DNA from: Candidatus Neomarinimicrobiota bacterium
GTDB lineage: Bacteria; Fidelibacterota; UBA2242; B5-G15
DNA length: 64,000 nucleotides
Direction of reading: 5' to 3'
NCBI GenBank assembly: GCA_017656425.1
Contig: JACDNV010000009.1
Location: 82,975 to 146,974, forward strand
In this document: piece after piece, positions 1-8,944 of the stretch
Position numbering within the stretch: the first letter of the stretch is position 1
How the letters are laid out: each line of letters opens with the position of its first letter
Notes under the pieces: generated by a model
The model's database searches: none
What the model saw: the letters and a program-made list of their open reading frames with translations, nothing else
What the model was told of the DNA's origin: nothing
Made by a program: the position numbers and the translations under genes

Positions 1-2
1 CT

Positions 3-1055
3 TTAATCCAAGGCATTCATTATTATAAAAATAAGCCCGAAGATGAGGTAATTGGATTGATGCACTATGATCTTGCCGGTTATAAACCGGGGGATATTGA
101 AGTTGTTGCTGCTTTTGATATTGATAAGAGGAAAGTTGGGAAGGATATTGCAGATGCTATATTTGCATTGCCTAATTGTACAAAGACAATTTATGAGGAT
201 ATTCCTAAAACTTCAGTAAAAGTTAGGATGGGAAAAGTTCTTGATGGATTTGCTCCGCATATGAAGAATTATGATCCAAAGTATACCTTTGTATTAGCGG
301 AGTCAAAAGAGCCAACAAAAGAGGAAATAGTTCAGGTTTTAAAAGACTCTGGAGCTGATATACTGGTTAATTATTTACCTGTAGGTTCTGAAGAAGCGAC
401 CAAATTTTACGCTGATTGTGCTCTTGAGGCGGGAGTTGCATTTATTAATAACATTCCTGTTTTTATAGCGAGCAATCCTGAATGGGCAAAAAAATTTGAA
501 TCGGCAAACATCCCTTTAATTGGAGATGATATTAAATCTCAATTAGGGGCGACAATTGTACACCGAATATTGACTGACTTATTTAAGAAAAGAGGTGTTA
601 AGCTTGATAAAACCTATCAACTTAATACTGGAGGAAACACCGATTTTCTAAATATGCTAGATCGCACAAGGCTTTCATCGAAAAAGAAATCAAAAACTGA
701 AGCTGTTCAATCTCAAACTAAGAATAGACTTCCCGATGAAGATGTTCACATTGGACCAAGTGAATGGATACCTTGGCTTAAGGATAATAAAATTTGCTTT
801 ATAAGAATGGAAGGAAGGTTATTTGGCGATGTCCCAATGAATCTTGAATTAAGGCTGTCGGTTGAAGATTCCCCAAATTCGGCTGGAGTGGCTATCGATT
901 CGATTAGATGTGCAAAACTTGCCCTTGATAGAGGAATTGGTGGGATATTATACTCACCCAGTGCTTACTTTATGAAAAGTCCTCCTGTTCAATACCCTGA
1001 TAGTGAAGCATACCAGATGGTAGAGGACTTTATATCCGGTAAAAGGGAAAGATGA
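3..1055 (+). CDS. ino1: myo-inositol-1(3)-phosphate synthase (5' end outside the window)
   Basis: The enzyme converts glucose 6-phosphate to inositol phosphate using NAD in the cytoplasm. The reading frame is open from base 3, before the first ATG at 57; residues read upstream of that ATG (LIQGIHYYKNKPED) fit the family's N-terminal region, so the gene starts outside the window and position 57 is not the true start. Visible family marks are MHYDLAGYKP, the VAAFDIDKRKVGKD segment and NTGGNTDFLNMLDRTR. It overlaps the next gene by 4 bases (ATGA), which implies translational coupling to the inositol cytidylyltransferase fusion. Recognition is strong; only the N-terminal NAD-binding start is missing. 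Confidence 0.93.
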   Translation, partial: LIQGIHYYKNKPEDEVIGLMHYDLAGYKPGDIEVVAAFDIDKRKVGKDIADAIFALPNCTKTIYEDIPKTSVKVRMGKVLDGFAPHMKNYDPKYTFVLAESKEPTKEEIVQVLKDSGADILVNYLPVGSEEATKFYADCALEAGVAFINNIPVFIASNPEWAKKFESANIPLIGDDIKSQLGATIVHRILTDLFKKRGVKLDKTYQLNTGGNTDFLNMLDRTRLSSKKKSKTEAVQSQTKNRLPDEDVHIGPSEWIPWLKDNKICFIRMEGRLFGDVPMNLELRLSVEDSPNSAGVAIDSIRCAKLALDRGIGGILYSPSAYFMKSPPVQYPDSEAYQMVEDFISGKRER

Positions 1056-2428
1056 TGAAATGTATAATTCTTGCAGCCGGAAAAGGTAGTCGAATGAACA
1101 TGAGGGGTGTGCCGAAACCCCTCATTCCCTTTTTAGGGATGCCATTGATAGAAAGGGTAATATTAACATTTAAAAATTTTGGAATAGGGGAATTTATCGT
1201 TGTATTGGGCTATAAAGCTGATGTGGTTAGGGAATTTTTATCTGGCCTTATAGAGAAATATAATATTAAGATAGAGTTTACCTATAATAATGAATGGGAT
1301 AGAGAAAATGGTTTATCACTACTGGCTGGAAAAGATTTTGTAAATGAACCCTTCATATTGACTATGACTGATCATCTGTTCGATGAAAAGATTATTGACA
1401 GGTTTTTAAGATATGTAAAAGACAAAAAGTCAGAAGGAATTTTACTCGCTGTTGATAAGAAAAAGGAAAATATTGATCACATAGATTTAAAAGATGTAAC
1501 CAAGGTATATACGGTTGATAGTAAAATAATTCGAATTGGAAAAGATTTAGATCAATATAATGCCTTTGATACCGGGCTTTTTTATTGTACACCAGAGGTG
1601 TTTGATGCTGCTGAGAAAGCTATAAAAAAAGGCAAAACTACACTTTCGGATGTTGTTCTTGAGATGGCAGCAAGAGATAAAGCATTTGTTTTTGATATTT
1701 TAGAAGAAATATGGTTTGATATTGATACAGAGCCAATGTTTAAAAGGGCTGAAAAATATTTTTTAAAAAAATATAATAAATCTGATAGAAAGGTAAACCT
1801 TGATGGTCCAGTATCTCGTTTGATAAATAGAAAGATATCTTTACTGATAAGTAAATATCTATCATATAAAAATGTAACACCAATGCAGATTTCCATATTT
1901 AGTTTTTTATTAAGTATTGTAAGTGGGATTATTTTTATGATAAAAGGATATATTCCTTTATTGATTGCAGGTATTATTGCACAGTTATCTTCAATTATAG
2001 ATGGATGTGATGGCGAGATTGCTCGTATAAAGAATATGGTATCAGATACAGGTGGATGGATTGATTCTGTCCTAGATAGGTATGCAGATTCCTTTATATT
2101 AATTGGACTAACTGTTCATTCCTCATTTTATGTCAGACATATTGTCGCATTACTAACAGGGTTTTTTGCTGTAATAGGAGGCTTTATAAACAGTTATACC
2201 GCTGATAAATACGATGGGTATTTAAAGAAGAAGTTAAAAAAGCATAAAAAACTTACACTTCGTCTAGGGCGTGATGTGAGAATATTTATTATTTTCCTTG
2301 GTTCTCTATTTAATATTCCTTTTATTACGCTACTTCTGTTAGCACTTATTACAAATTTCGAGAATGTAAGGAGATTAGTCTCTATTTACAGAATTGAAGA
2401 TAATAAAGTACTTTCAACAAAATCTTGA
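1052..2428 (+). CDS. fused CTP:inositol-1-phosphate cytidylyltransferase / CDP-alcohol phosphatidyltransferase (DIPP synthase-like)
   Basis: The N-terminal half (about residues 1-235) is a nucleotidyltransferase beginning CIILAAGKGSRM with PKPLIPFLGMPL. The C-terminal half (about 255-458) is a polytopic CDP-alcohol phosphotransferase carrying the full D-x2-DG-x2-AR-x8-G-x3-D-x3-D signature (DGCDGEIAR, then GGWIDSVLD). This two-domain order is that of the bifunctional IPCT/DIPPS enzymes that make di-myo-inositol phosphate phosphate, a heat-stress solute precursor. Being downstream of and overlapping the inositol-phosphate synthase supports an inositol substrate. An alternative is synthesis of an inositol phospholipid. 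The phosphatase needed to finish either product is not adjacent. ATG 1055 is an equally possible start. Confidence 0.85.
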   Translation: MMKCIILAAGKGSRMNMRGVPKPLIPFLGMPLIERVILTFKNFGIGEFIVVLGYKADVVREFLSGLIEKYNIKIEFTYNNEWDRENGLSLLAGKDFVNEPFILTMTDHLFDEKIIDRFLRYVKDKKSEGILLAVDKKKENIDHIDLKDVTKVYTVDSKIIRIGKDLDQYNAFDTGLFYCTPEVFDAAEKAIKKGKTTLSDVVLEMAARDKAFVFDILEEIWFDIDTEPMFKRAEKYFLKKYNKSDRKVNLDGPVSRLINRKISLLISKYLSYKNVTPMQISIFSFLLSIVSGIIFMIKGYIPLLIAGIIAQLSSIIDGCDGEIARIKNMVSDTGGWIDSVLDRYADSFILIGLTVHSSFYVRHIVALLTGFFAVIGGFINSYTADKYDGYLKKKLKKHKKLTLRLGRDVRIFIIFLGSLFNIPFITLLLLALITNFENVRRLVSIYRIEDNKVLSTKS

Positions 2429-3005
2429 AAAGACTTTCTTCAATATTCCATTACCAGAACATAGGATACATTAAAAAATGCTCAGGTGGTAATTGAAAAC
2501 TATCTGGGTGCAAATATAAACCTACAATTTTCAATATTAGCACATAAATTGAAAGGACATTCTATAAATAAAAATAGATGACATTAATTTTTGAAGTTAT
2601 ATGAATTTAAAATTGATAATACCAAAAATAATGCGAATATTTTTAAAGGAATTTTTTCGGACTGCGTTTTACAAAAGAAAATACGAAAGCTATTTGTAAA
2701 CTGATTGAGTGACTTGAATTTGGTAGTAATGAGATTTCGGAGTTTTTGAAAATAGCTGACACAATTTCATTTTTTAATAATAATTTGATTTACTACCACA
2801 ATAGGAATCCTTATAAAGGGGAGTAGATATAATAAAATTAGTACTAAATGATTGTTTTTACGTAGGAGAAAAATATTTATTAAATTTCATCCATGAAAAT
2901 TAGGTTCTTTATGAATTATTTTGGAATATTTTAAAAGAATATAATATTGTAACCTGTTATTTCGATGAATATCTAAATGTGTTATTGAAAATGGAGGGAA
3001 GTCCA
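2429..3005. other. gene-poor intergenic stretch
   Basis: No intact gene is seen. On the plus strand roughly 2670-2826 reads as about 50 codons with one in-frame stop (ending in YYHNRNPYKGE), which may be a decayed small gene, but nothing is recognisable. The end of the stretch carries the ribosome binding site of trxB (GGAGGG at 2993-2998). No terminator hairpin was found after the inositol genes. Confidence 0.4.
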
Positions 3006-3929
3006 ATGTCTGATACACATGATGTATTGATAATAGGTGGTGGTCCTGCTGGTTTGACTGCAGGTATTTACACATCTAGAGATAGATTAAATAGTCTTTT
3101 ACTTGAAAAAGCTATGTGTGGTGGACTGCCTGCAGCCACAGAAAAAATAGAGAACTATCCAGGTTTTCCTGAGGGTATTGCAGGATCGGAGCTTGTAAAT
3201 AAAATGAAACGGCAAGCCGAAAATTTTGGCCTTAAAATAAATGAATTTGATGAGGTCAAGTTAATAGGAAAAGAGGACGGTATTTTTACTATTCAAACAG
3301 ACAGAAATATTTATAAATCCAAAGCAGTTATTATCGCTTCTGGTAGTGTACCGAAAAAATTGAATATTCCCGGCGAAAAGGAATTTTTTGGCAGGGGTGT
3401 ATCCTATTGTGCTACATGTGATGGTCCTTTTTACAAAGATAAAGATGTGGCAATCATTGGTTGTGGAAATTCAGGTCTTCAGGAAGGAGAGGGGCTTCTG
3501 AAGTTTGTAAAAAGTCTAACATTTGTGGAGTTCTTACCCTATATGAAGGCAGAGAAAATTCTCCAGGAAAGAATAAAAAAACATGACAATGTAAAATTTT
3601 ATTTAAATCATGAAATAACTTCTATAAATGGAAAGGACTTTGTTGAATCTATAACTATAAAAAATAGAGATACAAGAGAAATAAAGGAAATTAGTGTAGA
3701 CGGTGTGTTTGTATATATTGGTTTTTTGCCGGGGACAGATTTTATTAATGGTTTGGTTGATGTTGATCAATGGGGTTATATAAAGACTGATGAAGAGATG
3801 AAAACAAGTGTTGAAGGAATATGGGCTGTGGGTGACGTCAAGTCGAAAAAGTTCAGACAGATAGCAAATGCAGTAGGTGAGGCCGTAGTTGCTGCAATGT
3901 CAGTATCTGAATATCTCAGGAGTAAATAA
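3006..3929 (+). CDS. trxB: thioredoxin reductase
   Basis: This FAD/NADPH-dependent disulfide reductase regenerates reduced thioredoxin in the cytoplasm. Visible are the N-terminal FAD site IIGGGPAGLTAG, the redox pair CATC, the NADPH-binding VAIIGCGNSGLQ, and the C-terminal FAD motif VGDVKSKKFRQIANAVGEA. The length, 307 residues, is normal for the family. The start at 3006 is chosen over an in-frame ATG at 2991 because GGAGGG lies seven bases upstream of it. In place of the usual A-x-G-EG in the NADPH site it reads GCGNSGLQEG, so cofactor preference is uncertain. No thioredoxin gene is adjacent. Confidence 0.93.
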   Translation: MSDTHDVLIIGGGPAGLTAGIYTSRDRLNSLLLEKAMCGGLPAATEKIENYPGFPEGIAGSELVNKMKRQAENFGLKINEFDEVKLIGKEDGIFTIQTDRNIYKSKAVIIASGSVPKKLNIPGEKEFFGRGVSYCATCDGPFYKDKDVAIIGCGNSGLQEGEGLLKFVKSLTFVEFLPYMKAEKILQERIKKHDNVKFYLNHEITSINGKDFVESITIKNRDTREIKEISVDGVFVYIGFLPGTDFINGLVDVDQWGYIKTDEEMKTSVEGIWAVGDVKSKKFRQIANAVGEAVVAAMSVSEYLRSK

Positions 3930-4001
3930 ATAATTTTTAACCATTCATTTGCCATTTGTCATTTAATTACATATAATTAATTGTTAAAAGTGAGGATAGT
4001 T

Positions 4002-4586
4002 GTGAAGTTTTGTAATGTTAAAAGTATTTTAATTGTCCTTCTATTAATTATTTTTTCAGTAACCATTGTAGAGTCAGGAGAACTGTTTACTTCTAATGTA
4101 AAAGCTAAAAGAGAGCAGAAGGTGAGTTACTTTTCGCGGTATTTCGGCGTTGCTGCCGGTAGTCTTATTGGAATTGCTTTTACTTACTTTGCAGCTACAG
4201 ATGTCCCTGGTTTCCATGGTCCAAAATGGAAAAACCTATTAACAGTAACACCTGCACTCATTTCAGGACCTATTATGGGGAAATATGTAGTTAGTAAGTT
4301 AACAGATAGGCTATTAAAAGCTAAGCCGAAGCCTGTAAAAGGATTGCTACTCGGCAGTTTATATGGTGCTATCGCAGGCACCGTGATATTCACTTCTTGT
4401 TTTGCACCAATGTTGATAACAGGTAACTACCTTGGTACAATTAAATTTAATAATATGCCAAAAGACTATATTGTCATTCGATTATTGGGAGCATCCATTG
4501 CTGGGGGTATTGCTTACGGGGGTACCTTCGGAGCCCTGATTGGTGCGGGATGTGGCATAGGGATATCTTTCTATATAGGTTATTAA
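4002..4586 (+). CDS. small membrane protein of unknown function
   Basis: It is not recognised. The GTG start at 4002 is preferred because GAGG lies six bases upstream and the protein then opens with a signal-like segment (MKFCNVKSILIVLLLIIFS). After a short charged stretch (VKAKREQK) there are three or four hydrophobic, glycine- and alanine-rich segments with GxxxG-like spacing (GVAAGSLIG, GLLLGSLYGAIAG, GASIAGGIAYGGTFGALIGAG). It probably sits in the envelope. It follows trxB by about 70 bases and may be cotranscribed; its stop faces the convergent sensor kinase gene. Confidence 0.6.
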   Translation: MKFCNVKSILIVLLLIIFSVTIVESGELFTSNVKAKREQKVSYFSRYFGVAAGSLIGIAFTYFAATDVPGFHGPKWKNLLTVTPALISGPIMGKYVVSKLTDRLLKAKPKPVKGLLLGSLYGAIAGTVIFTSCFAPMLITGNYLGTIKFNNMPKDYIVIRLLGASIAGGIAYGGTFGALIGAGCGIGISFYIGY

Positions 4587-4607
4587 AGATTAATATAGAT
4601 ATTTCCC

Positions 4608-4625
4608 CTCGCTATTAATGGTGAG
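4608..4625. terminator. weak hairpin between convergent genes
   Basis: CTCGCTA-TTAA-TGGTGAG can fold into a seven-pair stem with two wobble pairs. It lies between two convergent genes and is followed by an AT-rich stretch. It has no clean T run, so the call as a bidirectional terminator is tentative. Confidence 0.25.
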
Positions 4626-4655
4626 TTAATATATTATTTATGTATTTAGATGGGG

Positions 4656-7600
4656 TTATTTTTTATCCAAAATTTCTCTAATCTTAAAAGCCATATCTTT
4701 TAAAGAATACGGTTTATTTATAAAGTTTACGTCTTTATCAATAATACCAGTATTTACAATGTAGTCATCTGTATATCCTGACGTAAATAATAGTTTAATG
4801 TTTGGGTAATTTTTTACAACGAGATCAGCTAATTCCTTACCGCTCATTCCTGGCATTATGATGTCTGTTATAAGCAGGTCAAACTTCCCATTGTTTAGTT
4901 CAAGTATACTAACTGCTTCATAACCATTAGCAGCTGTATAGACTTTATATCCGAGAGTTTGTAATGTTTGTATCATCATGTCTTTTATATCTTGTTCATC
5001 TTCTACAAAAAGAATCGTTTCATTACCTTTTGGAAGTTCTTGATCTATAAATTGAGATCCTTTATCCTTTGTTGATTTTGCATCTTCTTTAATAATTGGC
5101 CAGTAGACTTTGAATGTGGAGCCTTTCCCCGGTTCGGAGTAAACTGTAACCGTTCCATCATTTTGTTTTACTATTCCATAAACCGTAGATAGACCAAGAC
5201 CTGTACCTTTACCAACGCCTTTTGTAGTAAAGAAAGGATCAAAAATCCTCTTTTTAATCTCTTTCGTCATACCAATACCTGTGTCACTCACAGAAATATA
5301 TACATAGTCTCCTTCTTTAACTTCAGGGTCAATGGCTTTATATTTTGCATCTATGGATGATGTCCCTGTTTCAATAATGATTCTTTTATCGGTTGCATTT
5401 TCTTTTTCAAAGATGGCATCCCGTGCATTAACTACAAGATTAAGGATTACTTGTTCAATCTGACGAGGGTCAGCGTTAATGTCTGGTAAATTTTGGTCGA
5501 GTAAAAATGTTAACTCTATGTTCTCACTAATCAGTCTCCTAAGCATATTCTCCATATTATGTATTACATTATTCAGGTTTATCTTTTCAGGTCTAAAAAG
5601 TTGTTTTCTACTAAATGCTAATAGCTGGTTGACAAGGTCCTTTGCTTTGTCTGCTGATTCTTTTATAGTTATAAGAAATTTATGTGAAGAGGGATCATTT
5701 TTAATTAACTCCTGCCCGAGCAAAATTTCAGTGTATCCTATTATAACAGTTAGAATATTATTAAAATCATGGGCAATCCCGCCGGCAAGCTGCCCAATAG
5801 CTTCAAGCTTCTGGGATTGTTTTAATTGCTCCGCAAGAACCTTTTTCTCTTCTTCTGCTTTTTTTTCTTCAGTAATATCTGCTATGAACACATGAGTTTC
5901 CACCCCACCATCAGGCCCTTTTAATGGAACTGCTGACACTTCCGCGAAATATTCACTACCGTCATCTCTTAGAAGTTTCTCCTCAATTGGCTCAGCAAAC
6001 TTTAGTTTTTCATATCCATTTTGTATTCGTTTTTTTGCTATAATTTTTGATTCCTCAGAAACGAAATCCATTACATTTCTTCCCATTACCTGGTTAATGT
6101 TTTCTACGCCTGATAATTTTAGAAAAGTTTTATTAGCAAAGATAATTTTACCATCTTTATGTATAACTATTCCATATGGTGCATTTTCTACGACTTGTCT
6201 ATACTTTTCCTCGCTTTCCCTAAGTTCTTGTTCTATTTTTTTTCTTTGTTTTATTTCCTGTTCGAGTTTTTCATTTATCTCGTTTAAAATTTTATTTCTT
6301 TTTTCAATATTTTTTAATCTAAGCTTTATTAACATAAGAATAATAAATGTGGATAGTATTCCTACGATAGTCCAGTGAATTGGAGTTTTCCAGAAGGGAG
6401 GAGAAATTTTTAACTTTACCTCGGTTCCTGTCTCATTCCATATACCATCATTATTTGATGCTTTAAATTGTAAAGTGTATTTACCCGGGGATAGGTTTGT
6501 AAAAGTTATTGTATTTCCATGCTCCAGATTAATCCATTTCTCACTCTTTCCTAAAAGTCGATAAGCATATTGATTCTTCTCAGGAATCCAGTGATTGAGA
6601 CTTGCTATAGTAAGGCTAAATAGAAGATCTTTGTAGGTTAAATTTATTTCTTTAGTGTAAGTAATTGCTTTATTAATTGGGCTATCTTCACCTGGCAGAA
6701 TTTCTTTATTGAACACCTTTAACCTGGTTATTACTACCGGTGGAACAAAAGTATTTAATTTTATATCATCGGGATTAAATATATTAAATCCATTATTTCC
6801 ACCAAATAGCATTTCTCCTGTTGATAGTTTAAAGTAAGAACCTACTCTGAAAAAGTTATCCTGTAATCCATCATAAACATTGTAATTTGTAAAGGTAAAT
6901 TTTCTATAATTAAATTTACATATTCCATTGTTTGTACTAATCCATAAATTCCCGCTATCATCTTCCAGAATTCCATTTATCACATCATTTGGTAAGCCAT
7001 CTTTTGTTGTAATTCTTTTAAATGTTCCATTTTCACGGTCCATGAGATTTAATCCACCGGTCGTTCCAACCCACAACCTTCCCTCAGAATCTTCATATAT
7101 GCAATTAACAAAATTATCACTTATTGTAGTTGGTATTGTATCGTTGTGTATATAATGTATGAATTTATTATTGTCCCTATCGAAGAGTTCCAGACCGTAT
7201 CCAAAAGTTCCTATCCACAAATTCCCTCTTTTGTCCTCATAGACAGTATGAATATAATCAGTTGATATTGAGCCGGGATCATCTCCTCTGTATCTAAAGT
7301 GTAAAAATGTACTATCTTTTTCATTAAATAAATTTAACCCGCCACCATTCACGGCGAGCCATATATTCCCTTCACTGTCTTGAAATATATCTCTTATGTC
7401 GTTTCCGCTTATACTACCGGGATTTTTTTCATCATGTAAAAAATATATTAGTTTTCCGTTAGAGGGGTCCCATAGGTTTACGCCATAGAGATATGTACCT
7501 ATCCATAATCTATTTTTGTTATCTACCAGTAGAGATAAGACTCCATCATATGATAGTTGTTTTTTCGCAATGTCATTCTCAAAGTCGTAAAAGATATTAT

Positions 7601-7757
7601 TTTCTCTATCCCATAGATTAAGACCACGTCCATCGTGACCTATCCATATCTTACCATCTGGTGCTTCTTCAAAACATGAGATTCCGTTTCCGTTCAGATC
7701 GTTGTTCTGTCCGGTAGAGTAATAATGTTTGAATTTTTCTAACTCTATATTAAAAAA
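4656..7757 (-). CDS. Reg_prop hybrid histidine kinase, C-terminal part (separated by a frameshift from its N-terminus)
   Basis: The open frame runs from 7757 to 4656; the first usable start codon in it is GTG 7352, but Reg_prop repeats (LWIGT, GNIWL, NPGSIS) continue upstream to 7757 with no start. Domain order: remaining propeller repeats, a Y_Y_Y domain (YRLLGKSEKW, FTNLSPGKYTLQFKASN), a transmembrane helix (WTIVGILSTFIILMLIKL), a coiled coil, a PAS domain (GIVIHKDGKIIFANKTFLKL), a histidine kinase with phospho-acceptor IAHDFNNIL, an ATPase domain with DTGIGM and GKGTGLGLSTVYG, and a receiver domain with phospho-acceptor LLITDIIMPGMSG. No DNA-binding domain is present, so output must go through another partner. 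Adding one base to the homopolymer at 7752-7757 joins it to the 7745-8827 part. Confidence 0.85.
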   Translation of the reverse strand, partial: FFNIELEKFKHYYSTGQNNDLNGNGISCFEEAPDGKIWIGHDGRGLNLWDRENNIFYDFENDIAKKQLSYDGVLSLLVDNKNRLWIGTYLYGVNLWDPSNGKLIYFLHDEKNPGSISGNDIRDIFQDSEGNIWLAVNGGGLNLFNEKDSTFLHFRYRGDDPGSISTDYIHTVYEDKRGNLWIGTFGYGLELFDRDNNKFIHYIHNDTIPTTISDNFVNCIYEDSEGRLWVGTTGGLNLMDRENGTFKRITTKDGLPNDVINGILEDDSGNLWISTNNGICKFNYRKFTFTNYNVYDGLQDNFFRVGSYFKLSTGEMLFGGNNGFNIFNPDDIKLNTFVPPVVITRLKVFNKEILPGEDSPINKAITYTKEINLTYKDLLFSLTIASLNHWIPEKNQYAYRLLGKSEKWINLEHGNTITFTNLSPGKYTLQFKASNNDGIWNETGTEVKLKISPPFWKTPIHWTIVGILSTFIILMLIKLRLKNIEKRNKILNEINEKLEQEIKQRKKIEQELRESEEKYRQVVENAPYGIVIHKDGKIIFANKTFLKLSGVENINQVMGRNVMDFVSEESKIIAKKRIQNGYEKLKFAEPIEEKLLRDDGSEYFAEVSAVPLKGPDGGVETHVFIADITEEKKAEEEKKVLAEQLKQSQKLEAIGQLAGGIAHDFNNILTVIIGYTEILLGQELIKNDPSSHKFLITIKESADKAKDLVNQLLAFSRKQLFRPEKINLNNVIHNMENMLRRLISENIELTFLLDQNLPDINADPRQIEQVILNLVVNARDAIFEKENATDKRIIIETGTSSIDAKYKAIDPEVKEGDYVYISVSDTGIGMTKEIKKRIFDPFFTTKGVGKGTGLGLSTVYGIVKQNDGTVTVYSEPGKGSTFKVYWPIIKEDAKSTKDKGSQFIDQELPKGNETILFVEDEQDIKDMMIQTLQTLGYKVYTAANGYEAVSILELNNGKFDLLITDIIMPGMSGKELADLVVKNYPNIKLLFTSGYTDDYIVNTGIIDKDVNFINKPYSLKDMAFKIREILDKK

Positions 7758-8827
7758 TTAAAATAACTAACTGCTCCATCATAAGATGCTATCCATATGG
7801 TTCCAATATTATCTTCATAAATGTTGTGTATAGACCAACCACTTATTGAATATTTATCGTACTGCGAGGGTATATATCGGTAAAATTTCTGTTGCTTTCT
7901 ATCGAATAGACATAGACTTTGATTTTCAGTCCCAACCCATAGGTTGCCGTGCGAATCTTCTAATATAGATATTACATAATCGCTCGGTATGCTGTTTGGT
8001 ATTTCAGGATTATACCTATATTGAATAAAATTATCTTTTTCTCTATTATATAAATTTAACCCTCCGCCATGTGTGCATATCCATATATTTCCACTTCTAT
8101 CTTTGTAGACTTTCCATATCTTATTACTACTCAGGCTATGAGGGTCATTTGGATCATTTAAGTAATGGATAAATTTTTTTGCTTTAGGCTCATACCTATA
8201 TATGCCTTTGCCATAAGTTCCTATCCAGATATTGCCATCGTTATCCTCGGCCAGACTTCTGAATATTGTTGTTGAGATTGTGTCTGTTATTGGTATATTT
8301 TTGTAATATGTTTTGTCTTTAGTATCGTGATTATATTTTAATATTCCATCGAAATCGTAGGCAATCCACAGATTCCCCTCATGATCTTCTATAATGTCTC
8401 TTACGTATTTAAATTGTATTCCAGTTCTTTTCTTTCCAAATGGATCTATTACGATAAAGTTATCCATTTCCCTGTTATATAAATTCAAACCTCCTCCGAA
8501 AGTGCCAATCCACAGGTTACCTTTGCTATCTTCAAGCATTACCATTATATAGTTATGAGAAATTGATGTTGAATCCTCAGGATCATATCTATAGACCTTT
8601 ATGTCTTTTCCGTCATACCTGTTGAGCCCATCCTGAGTACCAAACCACATAAATCCAATCTTATCTCTTATTATAGAGGTTACAAACTTATATGATAAGC
8701 CCTGTTTTGCATCTATATGCCTGAACTTAATCCGAGGAGGATATTCGTTTTGAGGGTATATAGTCATATGTATCGTTAGAATGAACAGATAGGCTAACCT
8801 TTTGATAATAATATTGTACTGTTTCAT
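7745..8827 (-). CDS. Reg_prop hybrid histidine kinase, N-terminal part (periplasmic propeller)
   Basis: Residues 1-25 form a signal peptide (AYLFILTIHMTIYPQN). About seven Reg_prop propeller repeats follow, each with a G-[NFT]-[LIM]-W-[IFV]-G-T/A core (GFMWFGTQDGLNRYDG, GNLWIGTFGGGLNLYN, GNIWIGTYGKGIY). The frame stops abruptly after SYFNFLI inside a repeat. One base more in the six-base T run (A run at 7752-7757 on the plus strand) continues it as SYFNF-FNIELEKFKHYYST into the kinase part, giving a protein of about 1,390 residues, the usual size of Reg_prop sensors. It is therefore half of one gene. The two-component family senses polysaccharide fragments in Bacteroidetes, which fits the GH105 gene just upstream. 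Confidence 0.85.
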   Translation of the reverse strand: MKQYNIIIKRLAYLFILTIHMTIYPQNEYPPRIKFRHIDAKQGLSYKFVTSIIRDKIGFMWFGTQDGLNRYDGKDIKVYRYDPEDSTSISHNYIMVMLEDSKGNLWIGTFGGGLNLYNREMDNFIVIDPFGKKRTGIQFKYVRDIIEDHEGNLWIAYDFDGILKYNHDTKDKTYYKNIPITDTISTTIFRSLAEDNDGNIWIGTYGKGIYRYEPKAKKFIHYLNDPNDPHSLSSNKIWKVYKDRSGNIWICTHGGGLNLYNREKDNFIQYRYNPEIPNSIPSDYVISILEDSHGNLWVGTENQSLCLFDRKQQKFYRYIPSQYDKYSISGWSIHNIYEDNIGTIWIASYDGAVSYFNFLI

Positions 8828-8944
8828 GACACTGCCTTCATCTCCAATCCACCCGATTTAATTTATGGTTTAATTATTTAATGATAAAGATAAAAATTAT
8901 TTAACTACTTTTCTGTGCTATCTTATGTGAGCTGTAGCAAATTT

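Noticed and set aside
1392-1896. Minus-strand frames inside the cytidylyltransferase fusion gene
   Set aside because: Both lie entirely within a clearly coding plus-strand gene and show no recognisable motif or ribosome binding site.
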